64,000 nucleotides of DNA, taken from positions 18,590,216 to 18,654,215 of the forward strand of contig CM070725.1 of NCBI GenBank assembly GCA_036346275.1, in the 5' to 3' direction. A program made the position numbers and the translations under genes. Position 1 is the stretch's first letter, and each line of letters starts with the position of its first letter. The notes under the pieces were generated by a model, which saw nothing but the letters and a program-made list of their open reading frames with translations, made no database searches and was not told where the DNA came from. Source of the DNA: Otatea glauca (taxonomy: Eukaryota; Streptophyta; Magnoliopsida; Poales; Poaceae). Below, one piece after another: positions 34,656 to 45,232 of this stretch.

Positions 34656-35006
34656 TATAAAAGGTGAACCAGCACTTTTAGAATTTATCCTCTCGCGCTT
34701 AGTTCTCCATCTTCTTGCTCAAAGCTCCACCTTCTTCCCGCGGGATCTTCATGGACGGCGTGGACTTTGATCTCGCTGAGGAGTGGGCGCTCTTCGACCT
34801 CGCCATGGCGGAGTGGGCGGAAGACAAAGCCGTCGCCCTCGACCGTGTCGCCGTCGACACCCTCCTCGAGATCTTCCCTGCTCTTTATAGGGCTAGGGAA
34901 TCCCTCGTTGATGTGCTCGGTCGTGTGCGTCGCGGAGAGGTGCAAGACCCTGTAAATGTAATATTTTCCCAGGCATAATGCCTGGGAAATTTATATATAT
35001 AATAAA
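34656..35006 (+). other. antisense mini-gene in the Tat element (75 codons)
   Basis: A TATA box (TATAAAAG, 34656-34663) lies 88 bp before an ATG at 34751 that opens 75 codons (MDGVDFDLAEEWALFDLAM...) ending at TAA 34976-34978. An in-frame ATG at 34715 would add 12 residues. The product is acidic, alanine/leucine-rich and predicted helical, with an arginine-rich patch (GRVRRGEV) near the end. The stop codon sits at the centre of a perfect palindrome (34965-34989, 12-bp arms), and AATAAA follows at 35001-35006. I do not recognise the family. It is intact, unlike every other frame of this element. A donor-like GAG|GTGCAAG near 34938 could mean that it is a first exon. Confidence 0.5.
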
Positions 35007-35088
35007 AAAGTACCTTTTTCAAGCATTTTTCCATGATTGTCGTTTAGACGTAGCTTAGACCCAGCTTGGGGTATGTTGAAGCTTGCAT

Positions 35089-35560
35089 GGCTCTTTGATC
35101 GGGTGATCCTCGTATCCAATCATCGTAGGACATATTCTAGGTCCGACTTGGGACATATTAGGATTTGCGCGGCTCTTGGCCGAGTGATACATATATCCGA
35201 CTGCTGTAGGATATAGCTCTGGTCCGACTTGGGACATATCATATCCACGTGGCTCTAGGCCGAGTGACACCCATATCCGACTGCTGTAGGATATAGCTTA
35301 GGCTCGACTTGGAGCGTATCAAGATTTTCTTGGCTCATGGCTGAGTGATACCTATATCCGACTGGCGTAGGATATAGCTTAGGCTCAACTTGGAGCGTAC
35401 CATACATACGTGGCTCTTGGCCAAGTGATACCCATATCCGACTGTTGTAGGATATAGCTTAGGCTCGACTTGGAGCGTATCGGGATTTTCTTAGCTCAAG
35501 GCCCAGTGATACCTGTATCCGACTGGTGTAGGATACAGCTCTGGTCCGACTTGGGGCATC
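35089..35560. repeat. minisatellite, six ~80-bp units in 161-bp dimers
   Basis: Units start at 35089, 35171, 35251, 35332, 35412 and 35493. Each contains GGCTC..GGCC.AGTGATAC, TATCCGACTG.TGTAGGATATAGC and CGACTTGG..C.TATC. Unit ends alternate between an ACGT type and a TTTTCTT type, so every second unit is more alike: 35171, 35332 and 35493 are exactly 161 bp apart. The array lies between the mini-gene and the larger antisense gene. Degenerate relatives continue to about 35800. Confidence 0.85.
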
Positions 35561-36081
35561 AAGGTTTATCCGAACGGTATCTGTACTCATTTATTACGAT
35601 GCACAGCTTATCGGCCCATCTTGGGGCATACCATTGGAACCGTGCCTTATCAGGCTCAACTCGTGATATATGATTCCGTCATGCGGTAACCACCTAGCGA
35701 CCCAGCGTGGGGCATATCACAAGAAGATATTTTTAATCCGAACTAAGGACACCCACGTCTCGCTTAGTTCGATAAGTGGTTAAGCATCCCATCATGGGGA
35801 GCAACGTGTCTCAGATATGACTTGGTCAAACCATAACTGCCTTTTTATGTTAGGACGCCAGGCTAGCAAATCATTACGAAGCATAGAGCAGGGTCAATCT
35901 CTTTCCCACCGATTCGGCGAAAACCTAATTTTCCCCCTTTAAAAACTAAGCCAATGGTTCATTTTTCCCATCGCATACGCCTGCCTCTTCTGCTTCCTTT
36001 GTCTCTTCGCCTTCTCCGCCGCTAGGGTTAACTGCTATTGCGCTCGCATCTTTGCACCGCCGTTGATCTTTTCCTCTGAAA

Positions 36082-38734
36082 ATGTCTTCTCATTCTTCCA
36101 AAGACACCACCTCGCAGCCTTTTCCTCAAGATTGGACCACCTCGGTGACGACGGAAGCGCGATTGCAATCCATGGTGGATGACGGGGTTCTTCCAGCCCT
36201 GACCTTGATCTCCGCATGACTGGTCACAGGTGAATCCATCCCTACCCCCCGTCCCGAAGAGATTGTGGTTTTTGAATTCTTCTTCCAACGCGGGCTGGGC
36301 CTTCCTGCCTGCGCCTTTCTTCGCGATCTTCTCTTCTTTTACAGCATTGAATTGGTGAATCTGAATCCCAATTCCATCCTGCAGATCTCTCTCTTTGTTC
36401 ACCTCTGTGAGGCTTTCTTGGGCATCCGCCCCCATTTCGATCTCTTTCGCCATTTCTATCTTTTGAAACCTTATTCCTCAAAGAGCGACCCCAAGGTAAT
36501 TGGGGGAGCCGGATTTCAGCTACGGGAGGGGTTAAAGAAAAACTACTTTGCTATTCCCTTCAAAACTTCCAATAAAGGTTGGCACAAGGAGTGGTTCTAC
36601 TGTGCCAATCCTGATCCTGCTCTCCCCTCCTTTGTTGGGCGCCGGCCTAAAGTGTCCCTTTCTTGGGTATCTGCCCCCAATGCTGTTGACATGGACTAGG
36701 TGCATGACCTTTTGGCGCTGATTGAGAAATTAAAGGAAGACGGTCTCACAGGAGTTGGCCTCACCCTTCATTTTGCTGCTCGCCGGATACAACCTCTGAA
36801 GGAGCGAGTCCATCTGGGATACGCATTCGAAGGAAAGGACGATCCGACCCGGAGCGCCCGGCGATGTCGAAGGAAGCGGTATATGCTCGGGTAGGCGACT
36901 TCTTCATCCCGAGCGTGGAGATGTCCACCGCCAAATGCCCAAAATCCTTCACTGCGTCAAACCCTCCTCCTGAGGTAAGAAAGTTAGCTGATGGATTTCC
37001 ACATTGGTCTCTGAATGTCTTTTAACAGTTGTAATACTCCTTTTCAGGATCGGTTGGCTTTCTTTAGCGATGCGCCTCTCCCGGAGATGCCCATTCATAA
37101 GAGCGCTCCCTTTAAATGACCTGCGAGCTCCCCGGCTGGAGACCCTGCCGCCAAGAAGGGGAAGAAAGCGATTGCCAAGGACCCTGCGAAGCCCCGGCAC
37201 CCGACTAGTGGTCCCAAAATTCAGGAACCGCCAGCACGAGCCCCAGTGCCTTCGGATCCCCTTCCCCACGAGCCCGTGGTACAACCTAGTCCAATTTCGA
37301 GAGACTCGGGCAGTCGGGAGGAGCCCAGGATTCCAGCTTGTGGCACCCCGAGTGGTCCCTCTGGGAGTGGCTCTGCCACCCGAAAGAAGCCCCCAATGAG
37401 AATGAAGAAGTCCGACAGGTTTGATGCCCCATCGACTCTTATTTGACGCGTTTTGCCGGCCTATTTACTGATCATTCTTCTTGTAGGAATCCTTCATACG
37501 ATGATCCTGTCGAGACGGCGTCCGGGGCCCCTAAAGAAACTGAGCCCCAAGACGTTCGTGTCTTGGTCGAGGAGGCCTCGCCCGTGGACACAGGAGCGCC
37601 CACCGAGCCCCAGCCGCCTTCACCGACACCCCATGCTTCGGCATTGGGTCCTCCTGCTCAAGAGCCCATCTCCCGTCCTTCCCCCAAGATTGAAGAGATC
37701 TCCAAATTTCCGCCGACTCTTGCCCGTCCTTAACTCATAATGAAAACCGCGTGGGTTGATGAGGAGGACGGCTTGAAGTTCCTGGATGACTCGGAGGCGG
37801 AGAGAGAAAGGAACGACTTTTACCGTCATGTCACCGCTTGTGCTCACCTGGCCTGGGTAATACTTTCACTACTCTTATCGCCTTCGCGCTTGTGCCGATT
37901 AACATGTTCTCACCTTCCCCTGCGATGATTACAGAAATTGGGAGAACGCTCTAAAAAGAAGTCTGAGTACCTCCAGAAGATGCTCCCGGAGGTCAGGATG
38001 CGCCAGGAATATCTGGCCGACTTGGAGCAGATCAAGGCTGGACATGCAGTTGAGCTGCGAGCTCTTCGGTCGGAGGTCCAGGCGTTGCGGGAAGAGCAGA
38101 AATCCCTGCGGCAGGAGAAGCTAGATGTCGTTGGCTCCCTTCTAGGTAAGTATTTCCTAGACCACCCCGTGCTCTTGTTCAATCGTCCGGTCTTTTGATT
38201 TCTTTATATCCGTGTCAGCTCGGGATTCCACTGTTGCAAAGCTTCAAGAGCAACTCAAGAGGCTCAGAGAAGGAGTTAGAAGGTACGCTCGGCAGCTTGG
38301 CCCTCCTTTGTCTTCGTTGCCTTCTTGGCATTTCTTGATAATCAGTTTTGCTTGCAGACTACAAGTTCAAGGCAGCGCGCATCGCCGCTTATAACGAGAG
38401 GGTTGAGGCCCTTGAAACGTCTTGCTCCAAGCTTCGCGAGGCCTCTGAGCTGCTGCTGAGGTTGCTTCATCCCGGAGGTGAGAGGTCGCTCAGCAGGGAC
38501 TAAGCCATCTCCCAACTGGAAGAAGCCCTCAAGGAGCTCAAGATACTCTTGAAGGAAATGGCGACCAATGGCGCTAGCCAGGCTATGGCGATCACCAAGT
38601 CGCTTTATCCCCGAGTGGATCTTAATTCTATTAAAGATGGCTATGCTTGTAACGTGGATGAAGACCAGGCAGCCGAACTCTGGGAGGAAGTTAAGGATGC
38701 TTCTTTGGCTGTCGCGAAAACCTTGGACCTGTAA
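36082..38734 (+). pseudogene. antisense, intron-bearing Transposase_28-like gene relic
   Basis: The gene lies on the strand opposite to gag-pol. The first exon opens at ATG 36082. The core (FEFFFQRGLGLPACAFLRDL, FVHLCEAFLGI) matches the putative gypsy-type transposon family (Pfam Transposase_28), known as an extra antisense gene in grass Tat elements. Five introns are visible with GT-AG borders: 36975-37047, 37419-37486, 37857-37934, 38146-38218 and 38283-38357, all 68-78 bp. The later exons encode a coiled-coil-like stretch (EVQALREEQKSLRQEK) and end TLDL-stop at 38732-38734. TTTAAAAA (35938-35945) and CCAAT (35951) may be its promoter. In-frame stops at 36217, 36697 and near 38502, and a frameshift near 36865, make it defective. 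Its molecular role is unknown. Confidence 0.8.
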
Positions 38735-39006
38735 ACAAATAATTGAAAGTATTTCTTTGTTCTTGCATCTTGTCTTTTAAATATGCTGCTTTGTCCGAGT
38801 GGTTTTAACATATCATGTTCGACTAGTCCAGCCCCTAGGCTCTGAGGCATGGTTCATAACGCATGTCTCAGAGTCTTAAAATTTATAGGAGCAAAGCACT
38901 CAGACGCATAATTTTCGAGAAGACTATACGAGAACAACTTTAAGAGCAAACATTTATTCATAAAGAAACAACTGAATTTCAAAGTTCAAGTGAAAAAACG
39001 ACGTAG

Positions 39007-40110
39007 CTATTCTATGTTCCATGCGTTGCTGATAATTGTGCCGTCTTCACGCTTGAGCTTATAAGCCCTAGGACATATCACCTCATCGATGATGTAAGGG
39101 CCTTCCCAGCTTGGGGAGAGCTTATGCTCACATTTCTGATTCTTTCTAAGGACCAGATCTCCTTTGGAGAACGCGCGGCTCCTTACATTGCGACCGTGAT
39201 AGCGACGTAAGCCCTAAAGGTATTTTGTCGACTGAATTGTTGCAATGTCCCTGGCTTCTTCCAGTCGGTAGAGGCCTTCTAGCCGGCTTTCTTCCGAAGT
39301 GACCTCTTCGTAGCTCCGAACCCGCGGGGATCCGAATTCTAACTCAGAGGGGAGGACCGCCTTTGAGCCATACACCAGGAAAAAAGGTGACTGCCCGGTT
39401 GCTCTGCTGGGGGTGGTTCGCAGCCTCCAGAGTACCAAAGGCAATTCTTTGACCCACCAAGTGGCGTATGGTTTGAGATGATCGAAAATCATTGCCTTTA
39501 GGCCTTGTAAAACCATGCCGTTGGCTCACTCAACCTGCCCATTACTTCGGGGGTGTGCTACTGATGCGAAGCAAATTTTTATGCCGATTTCACCGCACCA
39601 GTCTTGAAATATGCCACCTCTGAATTGGGTGCCGTTATCCGTGATGATTCGGTTTGGTACACCGAACCTAACCACGATTTCATTGAAGAACTCTTTTGCC
39701 TTTGCAGCCGTGATTGTGGCGACTGGCTTGGCCTCAATCCATTTGGTGATTTTATCGACGGCCACGAAGATATGAGTATAACCACCTTGAGCCTTCTTCA
39801 AAGGTCCCACCATGTCAAGCCCCCAGACTGCAAACGGCCAGGTGATTGGGATGATCTGCAGCTCCTGTGCTAGTTTGTTCACCTGTCGCGCAAAGAACTG
39901 ACATCCTTCGCATGTCCGGACGATGTCCTCCGCATCAGTGACAGCAGTAGGCCAGAAAAATCCCTGACGATAAGCCTTGCCAACTAGGGTTGATGACGCC
40001 GCGTGATTCCCACAAACTCCCGAGTGGATTTCCGTGAGAAGATCTCTTCCTTCTTGTTCTGATATGCACCGTCGTAGTACACTAGAGGAGCTCTTGTGAT
40101 AGAGTTCTTT
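39007..40110 (-). pseudogene. Tat-like integrase relic
   Basis: Read on the minus strand, the HHCC zinc domain (ending CEGCQFFARQ) is near 39890-40050. The core (39526-39882) has WGLDMVGPLKKAQGGYTHIF, ITDNGTQFRGGIFQDWC and AHPRSNGQVE, giving the D,D(35)E arrangement with its last E just before a TGA at 39523-39525. The C-terminal part (39214-39516) carries WRLRTTPSRATGQSPFFLVYG, then a stop, then the end near SPSWEGPY and NAWNIE-stop at 39007. A few point stops are the only damage. No chromodomain is present, as expected for Tat. Confidence 0.88.
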
Positions 40111-41360
40111 CTAGATCACCACATAGCTCTTGCTTCGGCGTATTATTCGCTCGGCCTGCATGCGGTCTTCAGGTAACTTGTCCTTCGTCAAATAGTCCAG
40201 ATACGGAGTTGTCCAATCGGGGGTTATGATCAGGACTTCTGCCTCTACGTTCTTCTCCACTGGGATGTCCGACTTTGGCCGAGTGGTTATTGTGGGCTTA
40301 TGAATTTCTTCGATGAATACTCCCACGGGCACTGTGGTCCGGCCATACCCCATCTTTGCTAGCTCATCAGTCGCTTCATTGTCCCGACGGAGCACATGAA
40401 CAAGTTCCAAACCGTCAAAATTGCCTTCTAGCTTGCGTACCTCCTGGCAATAGGCAGCCATGTTATCTTCGATGCAGGACCATTCTTTTTGCACTTGATT
40501 GACCACGATCATTGAATCTCCACGAACCATCGGGCGTCGGATCCGGCGATATGGCGTCTGAGCCCATGGATGAGTGCCTCGTACTCGGTGGCGTTGTTTG
40601 ACGCGGGAAAAAGTATTTGCAGAACGTACCTTAACCGTTCTCCATTTGGTGATACGAGCACTATACCAGCCCCCGCGCCGCTGAGCATGAGGGAACCATC
40701 GAAATACATCATCCAATACTCGAGTTCCTTGACTACCGCTAGATTTTGAAGTTCTGTCCACTCGGCAGTGAAGTCGGCGAGCGCTTGAGACTTGATGGCT
40801 GTGCGAGGCTTGAATAAAATGTCAAAAGCTCCAAGCTCGACTGCCCACTTTGCGATTCTTCCGGTGGCCTCCTGGTTGTGAAGTATATCTCCTATCGAGA
40901 AGGAGGTGACCACCGAGACAGTATGCTCTTGGAAGTAGTGCTTGAGTTTGCGAGATGTAAGAAGTACAGCGCATAATAATTTTTGCACTTGTGGATACCG
41001 CACCTTAGACTCACCCAGGACTTCGCTGATGAAATAGACCGGATGTTGGATCTTCTGCACATGCCTCGGCTCCTCTCTTTCTACGATGATTGCAGCGCTG
41101 ACTACGTGAGTCGTTGCCGCGATATAAAGTAACAGAGGTTCTTCTGGCATCGGTGAAACCAAGACCGGGGGCGTCATTAAGAAAGTCTTCAAATCTTCGA
41201 ACGCTTGCTGTGCCTCGGGCGTCCATTGGAACTTGTCCTGCTTCTTGAGGAGTTTAAAGAATGGCATACCTCGCATACCCAGTCGGGAAATAAACCTGCT
41301 GAGTGCGGCCATGCAACCTGTAAGCTTTTGGACGTCCTTTTGGCAGGTCGACGGTTCCAT
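40111..41360 (-). pseudogene. Tat-like RNase H plus archaeal-type second RNase H
   Basis: The frame 40509-41360 holds the RT-linked RNase H (LLLYIAATTHVVSAAIIVE, RYPQVQKLLCAVLLTSRKLK) and then begins a second RNase H (YFDGSLMLSGAGAGIVLVSP, NNATEYEALIHGLR). The frame 40111-40761 completes that second domain (DSMIVVNQVQKEW, RRDNEATDELAKMGY). A frameshift near 40530 separates the halves. The second domain has the D...E...D...D pattern of the archaeal-type RNase H that Tat elements acquired. Both domains would remove genomic RNA during reverse transcription. Confidence 0.88.
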
Positions 41361-41990
41361 ATTTGATATGGCCTTAATCTTCTCTGGATTGGCCTCAATG
41401 CCTCATTGGGAGACGATAAACCCGAGCAGTTTTCCCGAAGATACTCCGAAAACACACTTCTCGGGATTAAGCTCATGCTGAAGGCCCTTAGACTTTCGAA
41501 CGTCCCGGTTAGGTCAGCGATAAGATCCTTCCTCTCCCGAGTCTTTACCACGACATCATCCACATATGCCTCCACATTGCGTCCGAGTTGGGCTTGAAAG
41601 CACCGCTGTATTGCGCGCTGATAAGTTGCACCAGTATTTTTTAAACCGAACGACATCGTGGTATAGCAAAAGCCTCAAAGGGCGTGATGAATGAAGTCTT
41701 GATGTGATCTTCCGCCTTTAGGCAAATCTAGTGATATCCTGAGTAGGCATCGAGGAAACTTAGGATTCCGCACCCGGCAGTCGAGTCAACCACCTGATCA
41801 ATTCGAGGTAGCCCGAAGGGATCATTCGGACATGCCTTATTGAGATCAGTATAATCAACACACATGCACCAAGTTTTATTCTTCTTTTGAACTAGTACAG
41901 GGTTTGCCAACCAATCGGGATGATACACTTCTTTGATAAAACCTGCAGCTAATAGCTTGGTGATCTCCTGCTTGATGGCGTTAAGCGATC
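41189..41990 (-). pseudogene. Tat-like reverse transcriptase relic
   Basis: The fingers/palm (41728-41928) carry MYHPDWLANPVLVQKK and CVDYTDLNKACPNDPF. The palm (41189-41656) carries MSFGLKNTGATYQRAIQRCF, with the catalytic YVDD at 41555-41566 and VVVKTRERKDLI after it. An indel near 41660-41720 breaks the two frames, and another near 41480 breaks the thumb. The catalytic residues remain. The sequence upstream to 42230 is a degraded linker with the protease. Confidence 0.88.
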
Positions 41991-42226
41991 CGGAGCGAAC
42001 CGCCGAGTCTCTGCTGAATGGCTTTGCCTTTTAAATGCGGCGTGTAGAGAATGCTCGATCACCTCCTTAGGAACACGGCATGTCGGATGGTTTCCAGGCA
42101 AAGATGTCCTTGTTAGCTTGGAGGAAGGTGACGAGCGTGCCTTCCTATTTATCCTCAAGCCCTATCCCGATCAGAGTCATTTTGGACGAGTCAGATGGGT
42201 TGAGGATAATTCTCTTGGTTCCTTCG

Positions 42227-43342
42227 CTAGGCTTTATCACGGCGTGGCACGCTTCTTGGATGGGGCGTCGCCTTCTTCCGCAGCGTGGCGACCTGCGCTT
42301 GGATATTCTTCCCTCGGTGGTTGCCTCTGTAGCTCGACAAGTTCACAACTCTCTGGTCGCATTCGGAGATCGCTGATGTCGCTCGAACCGTGATGATGCC
42401 TTGGTCCGGCATCTTCATCATCAAATAGGTGTAGTCTTGGGACGGCCATGAACCGAGCCAGGTGGGCCTTCCCAAGATAGCGTGATCTGTTGTCTCGAAA
42501 TCCGCTACCTCGAAATTTACATACTCGGTCCGATAGTTGCTTTTGGTACGAAGGTGACGGCAAAGCAATGCCCGAGAGGAAGCGAAGACGCCCGAGGATC
42601 ACCCGTGGAATGGCTGTGAGCTCGGCCTTAGCTCGGAGCGGGGGATGTTCATGTCGTCGAGGGTTTTGGCGAACAAGACGTTGAGTCCACTCCCTCCATC
42701 AATCAAGACTTTCTTGAGCTTTACACTGCGAATAACAGGGTTGAGCACTAGAGGGTACTTACCCGGATGTAGAACTCGATTGGGGTGATCCGTGCGATCG
42801 AAGGTGATCGGGACCTTAGACCACTTTAGATACTGGGGGGTTGCCGGTTCCACCGCATTGATCTCTCGAGCAGCAAGCTTTTGCTTCCGCTTGGACTCGT
42901 ATCCGGTGGAGCCCCCGTATATGTAGTTCAGCTCATGCTCGGGCTCTCGGTAGTCGTCCTCACCAGGAATGTCCTTCTTCTTGGCCACCTCCTCCTTCGC
43001 TGGAGCCGGTTGCTTGTTGCCCTCGTGCGCAAAACGCTTTAGAGTAAAGCAGTCTTTAGCGGCGTGTTTACCTTTAGGGTGGAAAGGACAGATCGCCTCC
43101 ATGACGGTATTGTATTCGGGTGCCTCCCTTCGCGCGACTCGGGGCCGGTTGCGTTCTGCTACCGCAACTAGTTCATCACCTTTCCGCTTTTTGTTTTTGT
43201 GCTTGGAGGACTCGGCTCTGTCGCCTTTGTTCTTCTGTTGCGGGTGATCTTCTTGGCGCTCGGCCAGGGTGTCCGAGGCCGTGGTATAGCGGTCGGCCAA
43301 TGCAAACATCTCCTTTACGGAGGTCGGTGGTTTCCTGGACAT
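42227..43342 (-). pseudogene. Tat-like gag zinc finger and protease relic
   Basis: The 247-codon frame 42599-43342 starts with the gag end (EMFALADRYTTASDTLAERQ), then a zinc-finger-like CPFHPKGKHAAKDCFTLK, then the protease start VLIDGGSGLNVLFAKTLDDM. The following frames (42227-42602) finish the protease (NFEVADFETTDHAILGRPTW). The shift at about 42600 disrupts the protease. The DGG active site is usual for plant gypsy proteases of this group. Confidence 0.85.
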
Positions 43343-44795
43343 CTTCTTGTTCAGATCAAGATCGCTGACCCTTTCTGAAAGGCTGCCACCACCACCGCAT
43401 CAGATACATCCCTGATGGTGTTTTTCTTCTGCATGACGCTTCGGATGAAATCTCTCAGCGTTTCGTCCTTCTTCTGGTGAAGCTGATATAGATCCCATAG
43501 GGTGCCAGGCCTCTCATAGGTTCTTTAGAAGTTCGCGATAAATTTATCGCAAAGATCGCTCCAGGAGTCCACCGAGTTTGCAGGAAGTCCTGTGAGCCAT
43601 GCTTGAGTCGAGGGGGTGAGATTGACTGGCAGATAATTTGCCATAATGTTTTGATTGCCCCCAAACGCTTTGACCGCCAGGGCATAGACCTGCAGCCAAG
43701 CTTCTGGATCTCACTCCCCGTCAAACTTAACGATGCCCTTGGGGTTGAAACCTTCGGGCCATACCACTCGGCGTAACCGAGAAGTGGACGCTCGGATTCC
43801 GTCGATGGATCTATCGTCGTGATGAGGGGGAGTTCGGCGTGGCGAGCCTCGGGCTCGGCGATCGTCATCAACGTGTCGGGGTGGAGTTCGACGTGGCGAG
43901 CACATGACTCGGCGATCGTCGTTGTCGCTCCGACCCCGGCGATGTTGGTCTCTATGGTCGTTGCTGTCGTCGTGCCGTTGATCACCTCGTCAATCGTGGC
44001 CGGTGCCAAAATGTTCATGGTCGTCGTGGTACCATCGTCGTTCTTCCTCATCCCGCTCTTTTCGTCTGGCAGTGATGTCTTGGCGAAGGTCGCGGTTGAG
44101 GTTCCAGCGGACGTCTCCGACTGGTTGCATAGTGCGCCGACTGCTGATACTTCGACTGGTTGCAGTCCGACTGCTAGCGATGCGAGTAGCCGCGTGGGAT
44201 CGCGAACACACTTCTCCTACTGACTTCTCCTGATTTTGCTGAATTGCTACCGTCGTCACCATGGCCTTGATCTGGGCCACGATCGGGGTTGCTGGGCTGT
44301 CCGATGCAATCATCGGGTCCAGCGTGTCGAGCAGCGTCTTGGAGGCGACGACGTTCTGCATCAGTGTATGAAAGACAATTTGGTCTCCAAATTTCGATTG
44401 CAGGATGTCCTCGTGGACATTACGGCCGCGAGGTCGAAGTGATCGCGGCGGCGCCTCCTTGGTCTTACGAAGAAGGCGATCTTCCTCCGCAGCTTCTTGA
44501 ATCTTTTGTTGGCGTTGGAGATCGGTCTTCTGCTCTTCTATTATGAAGATGCTACGGAGATCGCAACAATTCCTCACGACGCTGACTGGTTTGCTGGCCG
44601 AGTCAGAAAGACATACCTGAGATGAATTGGCCTGACCTTTACCAGATTGGATCTGGTTTAGGTCTAGGTAGACAAGTTCTCCGCGCGCATCTGCGACGAA
44701 GTCTAGGCTTCCAAAGCGGAAGCCTGGCCAGAGACGAAGGTGGCGATGATTCTGCTGGTTGCTGCCATCGAGTTTGTAGGAAAAGATTATAGCGC
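43343..44795 (-). pseudogene. Tat-like gag (N-terminal and capsid) relic
   Basis: The N-terminal part (43990-44814 frame) contains RNCCDLRSIFIIEEQ, KEAPPRSLRPRGRNVHEDIL and FHTLMQNVVASKTLLDTLD. An arginine/histidine-rich stretch follows. The capsid core is spread over other frames at 43455-43905: GFNPKGIVKFDGE, a TGA at 43708-43710, then a YALAVKAFGGN-like and WSDLCDKFIANF-like stretch. Three or more frame breaks are present. It begins close to the primer site, as expected for gag. Confidence 0.75.
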
Positions 44796-44796
44796 T

Positions 44797-44814
44797 TCCC
44801 CTACTTGGCGCCAA
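44797..44814 (-). other. primer binding site of the Tat-like element
   Basis: On the minus strand, TTGGCGCCAAGTAGGGGA follows the 5' LTR with a one-base spacer. TGGCGCC-type primer sites are common in Tat and Athila gypsy elements and use a tRNA other than initiator Met. This separates it from the chromovirus nested beside it. Confidence 0.75.
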
Positions 44815-44815
44815 C

Positions 44816-45232
44816 TGTCGACTTTTGTAGTCGGCAATAAATTTATGGGGCAGGCGCTAGATCTCAAACTCGAAGGTCACAGAAGACAAAGGTTTAGACA
44901 GGTTCAAGCCCTCGACAGAGGAGGTAATACCCTAGTCCTGTGTGTTGGGATTATGTGGATCTTTTGCATCTAAGATTGCTCGTGAGCTCTGTTGCTCGAT
45001 GATTCGATGTCTTTCTGTTGTTGCCCGACCTCTCCCTTATATAGTGGGGGTGGGGCGGTTTACAGAGTCCCGATCGGTTAAGGGATTCCAATCATTTATA
45101 TGATTCTAATCAGTTACAGGATAGAGTTTACATCTTTGTCTACCCTGTTAACAACTCGGATTACAATTGTATCTTTTATATCTAAATATATGCTCAACTG
45201 TCTCTAGGATGTATCCCTTCCACAGCTGACAA
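44816..45232 (-). repeat. Tat-like 5' LTR, first segment
   Basis: Plus-strand start TGTCGACTTTTGTAGTCGG, near-identical to 33681-34090. It is cut at 45232 by the chromovirus LTR and resumes at 55136. The minus-strand TATA (TATATAAG) is conserved near 45035. Confidence 0.9.

Noticed and set aside
35089..35560. 71- and 67-codon frames within the 80-bp repeats
   Set aside because: Open only because the repeat lacks stops in that frame. The phase does not continue through all units.
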